A DNA stretch of 64,000 nucleotides, taken from assembly GCA_044375955.1 (NCBI GenBank), contig JBILLS010000001.1:1-64000 (forward strand). The letters run 5' to 3'. The notes under the pieces are model-generated. The model saw only the letters and a list, made by a program, of their open reading frames with translations, was not told the DNA's origin and did no database searches. The DNA comes from VGCC01 sp044375955 (GTDB taxonomy: Bacteria; Actinomycetota; Actinomycetes; S36-B12). Below, in pieces: positions 1 to 7,300 of the stretch. A program made the position numbers and the translations under genes. Each line of letters opens with the position of its first letter. Position 1 is the stretch's first letter.

Positions 1-101
1 ACATCGGCAAGCGCACCTGGTGGCCCAATCGGCTTGCCAAGGACTCCATCCCTGAGCCCGCACCGGGTAGTCGGGAACTGGTCGACTCACTCCCGCGCTA
101 G
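1..101 (+). CDS. C-terminal end of a probable MMPL-family transporter (partial)
   Basis: An open frame runs in from the window edge (first whole codon at base 3) and stops with TAG at 99-101. It encodes about 32 residues beginning IGKRTWWPNRLAKD. A short GKR-x-WWP-x-R-hydrophobic motif followed by a polar tail is typical of the C-terminus of actinobacterial MMPL/RND-type lipid exporters, just after the last membrane helix. The assignment rests only on this tail, so the family is an inference. The following gene starts 20 bases downstream with its own promoter. Confidence 0.45.
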   Translation, partial: IGKRTWWPNRLAKDSIPEPAPGSRELVDSLPR

Positions 102-109
102 CACACATC

Positions 110-115
110 TACGCT
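110..115 (+). promoter_or_regulatory. -10 element of a leaderless transcript (TACGCT)
   Basis: TACGCT lies exactly six bases before the GTG start at 122, and no Shine-Dalgarno sequence is visible. The spacing puts the transcription start on or next to the start codon. Confidence 0.5.
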
Positions 116-121
116 CTGCCC

Positions 122-1222
122 GTGACCGATCGGGTGGACGTGGTGGTGGTCGGTGCCGGAGGTATGGGTGCCGCCACCGCGTGGCAACTCGCCAAGCGCG
201 GCCGGTCTGTTGTTCTCATCGAGCAATTCGAGCACCTGCACCGCTGGGGTTCCTCGCACGGCCAGACACGCATCTTCCGGTTCGCCTACCGCGATCCTCG
301 CTACACCGAACTCGCCCAACTCTCCCTTCCACTCTGGCGGGAGCTGGAGGCCGATTCCGGCGCCGTGCTGCTCGAGCAGAACGGTCAACTCGACCATGGC
401 TCCCCCGGTGCCGTAGAGGAGGTTGTGGCATCACTGCGCGCCCATCACTTCGCCGTCGAGGTGCTCACCCCTGACGCCGCGCACGAACGCTGGCCGAGCA
501 TGAACTTCGACACCACGGTGGCCTTCTCCCCGGATGGCGGCCGGGTGTTCGCGGATCGAACCGTGGACGCGGCAGTTTCTTCCGCGAGACGATTCGGTGC
601 CGAGTTTCACGAGCGCACCCCGGTCGAGCAGATCGAGGTGCACGGTGATGGGGCACGTGTTCACGCGGGAGGGCGCTCCTGGGATGCCGGGTGCGTGGTC
701 GTCGCCGCGGGAGCGTGGCTGGCAGGCCTCGTCGGTGATCTCGTTGAGCTACCCACACTCACCATCACCCACCAGCAACCCGTCCACTTCGCGATCCGCT
801 TCGGCTACTCCTTCCCCTCCTATATCCATCACCAGGACACCGGCAGGGCGTTGAACTTCGCCGCGTATGGACTCGAGTCACCCGGCGAGGGCGTGAAGCT
901 CGGCCTGGAGGGCACCGTGCGGCCCGTCGACCTCGCACGCAGGAGTCTCGAACCGGATCCGGCGGTCACCCGAGAGGCGCAGGAGTACGCCGAGCGTTGG
1001 CTGCCCGGGGCGGATCCCTCGCAGGTGAGCGCGGTCACCTGCCTGTTCACAGAGACAGTCGATGGTCACTTCGTGATCGATCGCGCGGGTCCCGTGGTCG
1101 TCTGTTCCCCCTGCTCGGGGCACGGATTCAAGTTCGTGCCGGCGATCGGCGCGATCACAGCGGACCTCGCGATGGGACTCGATCACGGGCGCAAGTTCTG
1201 GCGCCTTCCCTCATCGTCCTAG
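122..1222 (+). CDS. FAD-dependent sarcosine/N-methyl amino acid oxidase (MSOX/SolA family)
   Basis: This 366-residue flavoprotein resembles monomeric sarcosine oxidase and N-methyltryptophan oxidase, which oxidatively demethylate N-methyl amino acids and release formaldehyde and hydrogen peroxide. Residues 8-16 (VVGAGGMGA) form the Rossmann dinucleotide-binding loop, followed by the family motif GSSHGQTRI near residue 44. Cys307 in the TCLFTET motif matches the cysteine that carries covalent FAD in MSOX, and SGHGFKF follows near 336. Length is slightly below the usual 370-390. The GTG start at 122 is chosen because a -10 element sits six bases upstream. The substrate cannot be told from sequence; sarcosine or another secondary amine is most likely. 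Confidence 0.8.
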   Translation: MTDRVDVVVVGAGGMGAATAWQLAKRGRSVVLIEQFEHLHRWGSSHGQTRIFRFAYRDPRYTELAQLSLPLWRELEADSGAVLLEQNGQLDHGSPGAVEEVVASLRAHHFAVEVLTPDAAHERWPSMNFDTTVAFSPDGGRVFADRTVDAAVSSARRFGAEFHERTPVEQIEVHGDGARVHAGGRSWDAGCVVVAAGAWLAGLVGDLVELPTLTITHQQPVHFAIRFGYSFPSYIHHQDTGRALNFAAYGLESPGEGVKLGLEGTVRPVDLARRSLEPDPAVTREAQEYAERWLPGADPSQVSAVTCLFTETVDGHFVIDRAGPVVVCSPCSGHGFKFVPAIGAITADLAMGLDHGRKFWRLPSSS

Positions 1223-1225
1223 GGT
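1220..1225 (+). promoter_or_regulatory. -10 element (TAGGGT) overlapping the previous stop codon
   Basis: TAGGGT at 1220-1225 contains the TAG stop of the oxidase gene and lies six bases before the ATG at 1232. The next gene could therefore be transcribed as a leaderless message in addition to any read-through. Confidence 0.45.
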
Positions 1226-1231
1226 TGCCTC

Positions 1232-1714
1232 ATGCGCATCACCAAACTTCTTGCAGCCTTGTTCGCCATGACCGCACTCCTCGCCGGCCCGGCGCACGCG
1301 GACACCACCGAGGTGGTCCGGGTGTATCACCAGGCAGTGACCCCGATCGCCACCAGCGGGAGCGGAGTCGGCACCGTGCGCACCTTCTTCCTCCCGATAG
1401 CGGTCGACGGGAAGGCTGCGAACGGTCAGTACCTCACCGGCACACTCACAACCCTCGCCGAGAACGTGACCTCCGGGCTCGAGGTGCGCGGATCGAATCT
1501 CACCTTCGTGTTCGGTGACGAGGCGAATCAACTCGTCGTCGGGGGCATCTCGCTCTATCCCCCGGCGGGAGCGACCCTCGCCCCCGGTCAGCGCACTGTG
1601 CGTCCGGTCATCGGTGGATCCGGGATCTACGCAGGTGCACGGGGTCAGGTGGTGTCGGTGAACATGGGACCGACGGGGTGGACACATACTTTCCGAATCA
1701 CCCTGCCCGAATAG
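1232..1714 (+). CDS. Secreted allene-oxide-cyclase/dirigent-like beta-barrel protein
   Basis: The 160-residue product has a Sec signal peptide (MRITKLLAALFAMTALLAG, cleavage near AHA-D at 23/24). The mature part is rich in short beta strands and ends with the motif GGSGIYAGARGQV (about residues 127-139), which is characteristic of allene oxide cyclase-like and dirigent-like barrels. In bacteria these barrels are mostly exported proteins of unknown role, so no enzyme activity is assigned. The start at ATG 1232 fits the -10 element six bases upstream. It follows the oxidase gene by nine bases, but a functional link is not evident. Confidence 0.65.
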   Translation: MRITKLLAALFAMTALLAGPAHADTTEVVRVYHQAVTPIATSGSGVGTVRTFFLPIAVDGKAANGQYLTGTLTTLAENVTSGLEVRGSNLTFVFGDEANQLVVGGISLYPPAGATLAPGQRTVRPVIGGSGIYAGARGQVVSVNMGPTGWTHTFRITLPE

Positions 1715-1803
1715 CGACGGCGCACCGCCGATGTTCACCACCGGCGGCCTAGTGCACGTATATCGTGAAGGCCTTCCGTACCGTCGAGATCAGTGGAGGA
1801 CAC

Positions 1804-2187
1804 ATGGCCGGCTCACCTCTAGTCCCGCGATCGGTCTCGATTCCGATCTCCATGTTCGCGTTCTTCCTCATCTTCTCCACGGTCGGTGGGTTGGTGGAGT
1901 TGATGTCCGAGGGTGCCGACGGGGAACAGAGTTACGCCCTATTCGCCGCATCGGCGTCGACAGTCATTTTCGGGCTCGCCATGTCATGGATCGGCACTCG
2001 GCTACCTGCGCGCTGGTGGGGCGAAGCGATTCTGGTCGGCGTCATCTTCTACCTGATCTGGCTCGTGATGAACGCGACCTCGGGAACCCTTGATGGTGAG
2101 GCAATCGGTAGCGGTCTGCTCTACGCGGTCATTTCTGCCCTCATCGGCGGAGTCTTCTTCCAGGTGCTTGGGCGCAACGACAACTGA
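1804..2187 (+). CDS. Small membrane protein, family not recognised
   Basis: A 127-residue protein with about four predicted membrane segments: FAFFLIFSTVGGL, ALFAASASTVIFGLAMSWIG, AILVGVIFYLIWLVM and the C-terminal AVISALIGGVFFQVLG. The ATG at 1804 is chosen over an in-frame GTG at 1765 because GGAGGA lies just upstream at 1795-1800. I do not recognise the family and no conserved polar motif suggests a function. It sits between two exported-protein genes on the same strand, each with its own promoter-like element. Confidence 0.6.
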   Translation: MAGSPLVPRSVSIPISMFAFFLIFSTVGGLVELMSEGADGEQSYALFAASASTVIFGLAMSWIGTRLPARWWGEAILVGVIFYLIWLVMNATSGTLDGEAIGSGLLYAVISALIGGVFFQVLGRNDN

Positions 2188-2211
2188 CCGCACAACGTCA
2201 TCACGTCGGTC

Positions 2212-2217
2212 TAGCCT
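2212..2217 (+). promoter_or_regulatory. -10 element of a leaderless transcript (TAGCCT)
   Basis: TAGCCT lies six bases before the ATG at 2224, and there is no ribosome-binding sequence between them. Confidence 0.5.
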
Positions 2218-2223
2218 GACCTG

Positions 2224-2706
2224 ATGCGTCGGGTCATGATCGCCGTGGTGTTCGCCGCTGTCACCGCCTGCTCATCAGCATCCGCTCCCGTGTCCGCACC
2301 CACTGACACACCTGCGCGCGCATCTGAGACTCCGATGGTCCCGAAGACCCCACGTGCCTGCGATGATGCAGCGTCTTCAGGAATCGAGGACACGATCACA
2401 TCCCAGCTGGCCGCATTCGCGCGTTCGGATTTCGCCGGGGCACGGAAATTCGCGAGCAGGGGTTTCCAGTCCTCGGTCGGCGAAGAGGCGTTCCAAGCGA
2501 TCATTGAGAGTCAGTTCGCATTCCTGCTCGAAGAACCCGCGGTGGAGTTCCGAGAGTGTGAACAGATCGAAAGCCTCGCCCAGATCCTTGTTGACATCCG
2601 TGCTGCTGACCCCACCACGCTGAGGTATCGCCTCGTGCAGGAGCCCGAGGGATGGCGGATCGACGGGGCGACGATCGTGGGGGCAGATCAGGAAATCGCG
2701 GCCTAG
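2224..2706 (+). CDS. Lipoprotein, DUF4864-like
   Basis: A 160-residue exported protein. Its signal peptide ends in a lipobox (VTACSS, Cys at about residue 16), so it is probably lipidated and held on the outer face of the membrane. A Ser/Thr/Pro-rich linker follows to about residue 45. The remaining domain (ITSQLAAFARSDF ... FQSSVGEEAFQAII ... YRLVQEPEGWRIDG) resembles DUF4864, a cystatin/NTF2-like fold often found in secreted proteins. The role is unknown. Its stop codon overlaps that of the convergent terC gene by a few bases. Confidence 0.65.
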   Translation: MRRVMIAVVFAAVTACSSASAPVSAPTDTPARASETPMVPKTPRACDDAASSGIEDTITSQLAAFARSDFAGARKFASRGFQSSVGEEAFQAIIESQFAFLLEEPAVEFRECEQIESLAQILVDIRAADPTTLRYRLVQEPEGWRIDGATIVGADQEIAA

Positions 2707-3644
2707 ACCTTCTCCCGTTCCGGTTTCTGCGCATCCTCTCTGCTGACCCAGAGACTCGCCCCGATCGCGACCGCGATGGTCACGATCACGACGCCGAGGC
2801 TGATGACCGTCGGGATCTTGAAGAAGGCGTGGCTGATGATCATCTTGATGCCCACCCAGATGAGCACCAGCGAAAGCCCGAGTTTCAGGTAGATGAATCG
2901 GTGCATGAGGTCGGCGAGCAGGAAGTACATTGCCCGCAAACCAAGGATCGCCAACGCGTTGCTCGCGAAGACCAGGAACGGTTCCTGCGTCACCGCGAAG
3001 ATCGCCGGGATGGAATCGACAGCGAAGATGATGTCGGTGACTTCGACCAACACCAGCACCGCGAGGAGCGGTGTTGCCATCAACACACCGTTGCGCCGAG
3101 TGAGGAACTTCTGTCCCTCGTAGGTGTCGGTCGTCGGGACGAACCGTCGGAAGAGTTTCAGAGTCTTGGACTTCGCCGGATCGATGTGCTCGTTCCGCTG
3201 GAGCAGCATCTTGATCCCCGTCAGGATCAGGAATGCTCCGAAGACATAGAGGATCCAGGCGAACGTCGCGATGAGGACGGATCCAGCGGCGATGAAGATG
3301 GCGCGGAAGACGAGTGCCCCCACGACTCCGTAGAACAACACCCGGTGCTGGTACTCGCGCGGGACCGCGAAGTAGCTGAAGATCATCGCCCACACGAAGA
3401 CGTTGTCCACGGCGAGGGACTTCTCGATCAGGTAGCCGGCGAAATACTGCATGCCGAACTCGGAGCCGTAACTGGCCCAGATCGCTACGCCGACACCCAC
3501 GGCGACGATGACCCAGATGCCCGACCAGACTGCTGCCTCGCGGACACCGATGACGTGGGCATCACGATGCATGAACAGGTCGACGGCCAGCATCGCGAGA
3601 ATGCCGACGATGAGTGCGCCCCATACCCAGAGTGCGACGTCCAC
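2703..3644 (-). CDS. terC: TerC/Alx-family integral membrane protein
   Basis: A 313-residue polytopic protein of the TerC family, a group linked to tellurite resistance and to manganese or other metal efflux coupled to protein export. About eight or nine membrane segments are visible. Family landmarks include SLAVDNVFVWAMIF near residue 94 and VEVTDIIFAVDSIPAIFAVT near residue 200, whose conserved Asp and Glu lie in the membrane. The C-terminus is short and charged. The GTG start at 3644 is one base after the stop of the upstream lipoprotein gene, so the two are probably translated together. No yybP-ykoY-type leader was recognised. Confidence 0.88.
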   Translation of the reverse strand: MDVALWVWGALIVGILAMLAVDLFMHRDAHVIGVREAAVWSGIWVIVAVGVGVAIWASYGSEFGMQYFAGYLIEKSLAVDNVFVWAMIFSYFAVPREYQHRVLFYGVVGALVFRAIFIAAGSVLIATFAWILYVFGAFLILTGIKMLLQRNEHIDPAKSKTLKLFRRFVPTTDTYEGQKFLTRRNGVLMATPLLAVLVLVEVTDIIFAVDSIPAIFAVTQEPFLVFASNALAILGLRAMYFLLADLMHRFIYLKLGLSLVLIWVGIKMIISHAFFKIPTVISLGVVIVTIAVAIGASLWVSREDAQKPEREKV

Positions 3645-3645
3645 G

Positions 3646-4056
3646 TCAGCCCCCCAACGTCACGAGAGCACAGGCCGTCTCCAGGGTGGAGCGCGGCACA
3701 CCGAGGGGTGTGCTGGAGGGGTCGGCAGCGAGGGCCTCCTGGGCGGACGTAAGCACCTGGTCGATCTCGCTCACACCCGGTGCCTCGGGCGCGGATGCCA
3801 CGACACCATCGACGATGCCGAGGGCCTCGTCGATCGCGGTGCGCGCGTCCTGGGCCGAGACCCCCGGGACCCACGCGGCCTGGGCCGCGGCGCATGCGGC
3901 GGCCAGGTCGGTAGCCGCCTGGATGAAGCCGTCGGCGGCCTCCACCGCCTGACTCGCCGAGTCCAGGGCGCTTTGACCGGCCGAGACCGCGTCATTCACC
4001 GAGGAGCAGCCGGACAGGACCAGGATCGAACCGACACCAAGCGCGATAGCGCGCAC
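3646..4056 (-). CDS. Small helical lipoprotein
   Basis: A 136-residue lipoprotein precursor. The GTG start at 4056 has GGGAGG five bases upstream, and much longer upstream reading frames on this strand lack support. The signal peptide ends in LVLSGCSS, with the lipidated Cys near residue 17. The mature part is alanine-rich and helical (SAGQSALDSASQAVEAADGF and similar), with two further cysteines near the middle and end. The family is not recognised. It is directly followed by terC with a one-base gap, suggesting a two-gene unit at the cell envelope. Confidence 0.6.
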   Translation of the reverse strand: MRAIALGVGSILVLSGCSSVNDAVSAGQSALDSASQAVEAADGFIQAATDLAAACAAAQAAWVPGVSAQDARTAIDEALGIVDGVVASAPEAPGVSEIDQVLTSAQEALAADPSSTPLGVPRSTLETACALVTLGG

Positions 4057-4323
4057 GGGACCTCCCTCATGAGTAACTGAGGTCACGGTCTCCCACACCG
4101 GATTTCTCCGGCCGGCTCCCCGGGCTCGGGCTGACGCTCGGGCCGGACTGACGAGGATGCCGTGCTGAGGTACTCCCCACGACTCCTTCCACGTTTGGGC
4201 ACAGGGCAGCGGCAGGCAAATCGGGCAAGCCGGCTCGTGACTCCACCGGATGTCCAGTGCCCACTCACGGCCGCACATGCGGACGCTGCGTGTGTCAGCC
4301 TGATCGTTCATGGAAGTCAACCG

Positions 4324-4785
4324 GTGACGTGGACCCTCGCACCCGCATACGTCTACCTCGCGGCACTCACGATCTTCCTGACGGTCACCGACATCCGCAC
4401 CAAGACCCTTCCGAACGCCTGGACGCTCAGCGGGTACCCGATCATGATCGGTCTGCTCGCATTCCCAGCCGCGGTCGATAACCGTTGGGATGACTTCTGG
4501 CGTGCACTCCTCGGTGCAGCGATCACCCTCCTTCTCTTCACCGGAATGGCACTGCTCACGCCCCAGGGGCTGGGCATGGGTGACGCCAAACTCGCCGGAG
4601 TGCTTGCACTCCCCCTCGCCTTCGCCTCGTGGCTGAACCTCGCGATCGCCATGGCCGGAGCGTTCGTGCTGTCCGCGATCGTGAGCATCGCGCTTCTCGT
4701 ACTGCGGCGCGTGGATCGGCACACCCTGATCCCCTTCGGTCCGTATCTCATGGGTGCGACCTGGCTTGTCATTGCCGTGCGTTGA
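4324..4785 (+). CDS. tadV: Prepilin peptidase TadV/CpaA (A24 aspartic protease)
   Basis: This 153-residue membrane protease is the Tad-type prepilin peptidase that removes the leader of Flp pilin and pseudopilins. The two catalytic aspartates are visible in TDIRTKTLPN near residue 20 and in the GxGD-type motif GMGDAKL near residue 85. Like other TadV proteins it lacks the N-terminal methyltransferase domain of PilD. The frame is open back to 4162, but the GTG at 4324 is preferred: GGAAG lies seven bases upstream and the protein then begins at the first membrane helix. It is the first gene of the Tad locus, 98 bases before flp. Confidence 0.82.
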   Translation: MTWTLAPAYVYLAALTIFLTVTDIRTKTLPNAWTLSGYPIMIGLLAFPAAVDNRWDDFWRALLGAAITLLLFTGMALLTPQGLGMGDAKLAGVLALPLAFASWLNLAIAMAGAFVLSAIVSIALLVLRRVDRHTLIPFGPYLMGATWLVIAVR

Positions 4786-4845
4786 CCAGCCACTAACGCC
4801 TCCGGGCAACCCTTCCACCATCGCGCACACCTTGAATTGCGGAGA

Positions 4846-4862
4846 TGCCGAATCCGTCGGCA
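4846..4862 (+). promoter_or_regulatory. Stem-loop in the flp leader
   Basis: TGCCGA and TCGGCA form a six-base-pair perfect stem around a five-base loop. It ends eight bases before the flp ribosome-binding site. It could stabilise the highly expressed pilin message or separate it from tadV. There is no U-run, so it is not a standard terminator. Confidence 0.35.
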
Positions 4863-4883
4863 CTCTCACTGGAAGGAAAGTCC

Positions 4884-5054
4884 ATGAAGCAACGACTCCT
4901 CGATCACGCAGCCATCCTGCGTGAAGATCGCGGTGCCACCGCGGTCGAGTACGGACTGATCGTCGCACTCATTGCTGCAGTCATCGTCGCCACCGTCGCA
5001 CTTCTGGGAACTGAGATCAACAACGCATTCACGACGGTTCTGAACTCCTTCTAA
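4884..5054 (+). CDS. flp: Flp-family type IVb major pilin
   Basis: A 56-residue pilin precursor. The segment EDRGATAVEYGLIVALIAAVIV carries the Flp cleavage and assembly signature: a Gly at the processing site, the conserved Glu-Tyr pair five residues in, then a hydrophobic helix. The start at ATG 4884 follows a strong ribosome-binding site (GGAAGGA, 4871-4877); an ATG at 4845 would add 13 unsupported residues. TadV is expected to cleave it and TadA/B/C to polymerise it. tadE follows after two bases. Confidence 0.92.
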   Translation: MKQRLLDHAAILREDRGATAVEYGLIVALIAAVIVATVALLGTEINNAFTTVLNSF

Positions 5055-5056
5055 GA

Positions 5057-5473
5057 ATGACGTTCGGACGACGAGTCCTTGAGACGCGAGGAGCAGCAGC
5101 AGTGGAATTCGCCATCTTGCTCCCACTGCTGCTGCTCCTCCTCTTCGGCCTGGTCGATTTCGGGAGGTTGTTCTTCGTTCAGATCGGACTCAACTCGGCG
5201 AGCATCGAGGGCGCACGGGCGAGCGCCCTGGGGCGCAGCGCCGCCGACGTCACCGCCATCACCCAGGCATCCGCACCAAAGGTCGCACAAATGGCGGGAC
5301 TGCAAGCCGGACAGATCACCGTGACGCGCACCGCGTGCCCGGTCCCAGGAAATGGAGCTACGACCCAGGTGACCGCTTCAACCCCATTCACATGGATCAC
5401 ACCGGTGGCGATACTCACCGCCGCGACGAGCCGCACCGTGTCATCGACTTCACGGTTGGTGTGCGTGGGATGA
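5057..5473 (+). CDS. tadE: TadE-family pseudopilin
   Basis: A 138-residue pseudopilin. The N-terminal motif RGAAAVEFAILLPLLLLLLFGLVDFGR (residues about 11-37) is the TadE-like prepilin segment, with an invariant Glu in the hydrophobic helix. The rest is an extracellular domain with two cysteines, one near the C-terminus (LVCVG). It is likely a minor pilin or tip/initiation component. The stop codon overlaps the ATG of the next gene in an ATGA arrangement at 5470-5473, so the two are translationally coupled. Confidence 0.85.
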   Translation: MTFGRRVLETRGAAAVEFAILLPLLLLLLFGLVDFGRLFFVQIGLNSASIEGARASALGRSAADVTAITQASAPKVAQMAGLQAGQITVTRTACPVPGNGATTQVTASTPFTWITPVAILTAATSRTVSSTSRLVCVG

Positions 5474-6558
5474 GATTTCTGCACGATGAGCGCGGAGCCG
5501 TGTCCATCCTCGTGGGCCTCCTGGTATCAGCTGGGGTGATCCTCGGCCTCCTCGCCCTGGTCATCGACGGGGGTCGGCTCTATAGCGAGCGGCGAGTGCT
5601 CCAGAACGGAGCCGACGCGGCCGCGCTCGCGGTGGCGCGTGCCTGCGCCACCGGTGACCCCGCCTGCTCCACACGCACTGCAGCCACCTCACTCGGGGGT
5701 TCACTCGCGAACCAGAACGCGGGGAAAGACCAGGTCAGCGCACTCGATGAGGCCTGCGGATCCGGCAACCTCGGAGCCTGCCGCGCCCTCCGAAGTCACG
5801 CATGGGAATGCCAGTCCGTGGCCGGCAACACGAATTTCGTGCGCATCCGGACCACCACGCGCGAAACCGACGGTGCATCGATCATCCCGGGCGTCTTCAG
5901 CGCATCGCTGGGGTTCGACGGGAAGGGGATGTGGGCGTGTTCCCAGGCGATCTGGGGCGCGGCCCGCGCGGCGAACGTGACCTTCCCGATCGCACTCTCA
6001 GCCTGCGACTACGTCTCCAACGCGAGCACCACGATCGAGATCTTCTCCCCGCCGAGCTACAAGCCTGGTCAGGGGCCACGATGCACGGTCACCGACAAGG
6101 ATGGAGTCCAGCGCGTACTCCAGGACATGGTCAAGGGCTTCTTCTACGTCCAACTGGATGCGACCCGCAAGGACTGCCTGACCCCGGTCCGGGTGAACGT
6201 CGGTGACATCCTCCCCCGCGCAGACAACATCGTGCAGTTATGCGGCACGGATTACGAGAGCGCCTTCCGCTCCTTCATCGGCGTACAGACCCCGCTACCG
6301 ATCTTCGACGCGATGCCGAGCGGAGGCGGTATCGGCACGACGACGATGCGCATCTCGAGTTTCGTGGCCTTCACGCTGCGGGCCTACCGATTGGCTGGCA
6401 ATCGCACCTTCGGCTCCCCGCCCGGTGGCTGGCCCTCAGGGTGTCGTGGGAGTAACCGCTGTCTCTACGGGGACTTCGGCAGCGCCGTGACCGGTGATAC
6501 CGGCGTCATTCCCGGAACCCCCAACTTCGGACTGCAATCCATCCAACTCATCCCCTAG
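5470..6558 (+). CDS. TadG/TadE-like Flp pilus assembly protein
   Basis: A 362-residue protein whose N-terminus (DERGAVSILVGLLVSAGVILGLLALVIDGGRLY) is the TadE/G-like prepilin segment, followed by RRVLQNGADAAALAVARAC, a helix typical of TadG-like proteins. The remaining roughly 280 residues are extracellular and cysteine-rich, with at least ten cysteines. No von Willebrand A metal-site motif was seen here, although classical TadG has one; that domain is instead on the TadB protein of this locus. The start at 5470 follows from overlap with tadE; an upstream in-frame start at 5335 would run through tadE in another frame. Confidence 0.78.
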   Translation: MRFLHDERGAVSILVGLLVSAGVILGLLALVIDGGRLYSERRVLQNGADAAALAVARACATGDPACSTRTAATSLGGSLANQNAGKDQVSALDEACGSGNLGACRALRSHAWECQSVAGNTNFVRIRTTTRETDGASIIPGVFSASLGFDGKGMWACSQAIWGAARAANVTFPIALSACDYVSNASTTIEIFSPPSYKPGQGPRCTVTDKDGVQRVLQDMVKGFFYVQLDATRKDCLTPVRVNVGDILPRADNIVQLCGTDYESAFRSFIGVQTPLPIFDAMPSGGGIGTTTMRISSFVAFTLRAYRLAGNRTFGSPPGGWPSGCRGSNRCLYGDFGSAVTGDTGVIPGTPNFGLQSIQLIP

Positions 6559-6565
6559 GAGCCAT

Positions 6566-7300
6566 ATGCGCGCCACCGTCATCACCCTCATCTCGGCGAT
6601 CGCCCTCGGAGTTGTGGCCGCCCTCGGTGTGTTCGTCTACACCTCTGGCGCAGATGCACGCGCCATGGCCGAGCAACAGGCCGTGGACGTCGTCGTCACG
6701 ACGCAGGAGATCGCTCCCGGAACAACGCTGGCGCAAGCCTGGGATGAGGGTTTCCTGGAAGCGACCCAGGTGCCTGCATCGACGGCCCCCACGGGATACC
6801 TCGCGGTATCCGCGAATCGGTCGCAGGTTGCACAGAGCGCGCTGCCCGCCGGCCAGATCGTCTTGGCAGGATCCTTCGGCGCGGAGGCACCGGTCGCGGA
6901 ACCGATCGCGCTGAAGCCGGGAACGGTGGCGCTGAGTGTCGAGCTCGGGGATCCACAGCGGGTCGGCACGTTCCTGCGCCCGGGCTCATCGATCGCGATC
7001 TTCAACACCACGATCAGGATCGATGGCGATAGCCAGACCCGGTTGCTCATGTTCGGGGTGCCCGTACTCGCGGTCGGTAGCGCGACCGCGGGTCAGCCCG
7101 CCGAGGATCAGGCCAGCGAGGCCCAGACCGCGCTCGTCACGATCGAAGTCACCCCGGCCGAGGCCGAACGTGTGGTGCACGCCGCACAAACCGGTGCCCT
7201 CTATCTCGCCCTGCTCGATGGTGACTCGACAACCACGGTCACCCCGGGTGTCACCGACACCACCCTCTACGTCGACCCCACCATCAAGGAGCTGCCATGA
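6566..7300 (+). CDS. cpaB: Flp pilus assembly protein CpaB/RcpC (SAF domain)
   Basis: A 244-residue protein with one N-terminal membrane anchor (VITLISAIALGVVAALGVFVY) and a periplasm- or wall-facing SAF domain at about residues 42-110 (VVTTQEIAPGTTL ... LPAGQIVLAGSF). A conserved C-terminal domain follows (VALSVELGDPQRVGTFLRPGS). CpaB proteins of diderms help assemble the secretin; in this apparently monoderm setting the role may be passage through the cell wall. ATG 6566 has AGGAG four bases upstream. The gene ends inside the tadZ start (ATGA at 7297-7300). Confidence 0.82.
   Translation: MRATVITLISAIALGVVAALGVFVYTSGADARAMAEQQAVDVVVTTQEIAPGTTLAQAWDEGFLEATQVPASTAPTGYLAVSANRSQVAQSALPAGQIVLAGSFGAEAPVAEPIALKPGTVALSVELGDPQRVGTFLRPGSSIAIFNTTIRIDGDSQTRLLMFGVPVLAVGSATAGQPAEDQASEAQTALVTIEVTPAEAERVVHAAQTGALYLALLDGDSTTTVTPGVTDTTLYVDPTIKELP

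Noticed and set aside
2652..3752. A 366-codon plus-strand frame over terC
   Set aside because: It is rich in Arg, Asp, His and Glu in a pattern that mirrors the terC membrane codons. It has no domain and no promoter.
3645..4056. Manganese (yybP-ykoY) riboswitch before terC
   Set aside because: terC begins one base after the stop of the preceding lipoprotein gene, so there is no leader able to hold a riboswitch.
4057..4968. Extension of the small lipoprotein frame on the minus strand to 440 residues
   Set aside because: The upstream part overlaps tadV and flp and has no protein character. The GTG at 4056 has a good ribosome-binding site and begins a proper lipoprotein signal peptide.
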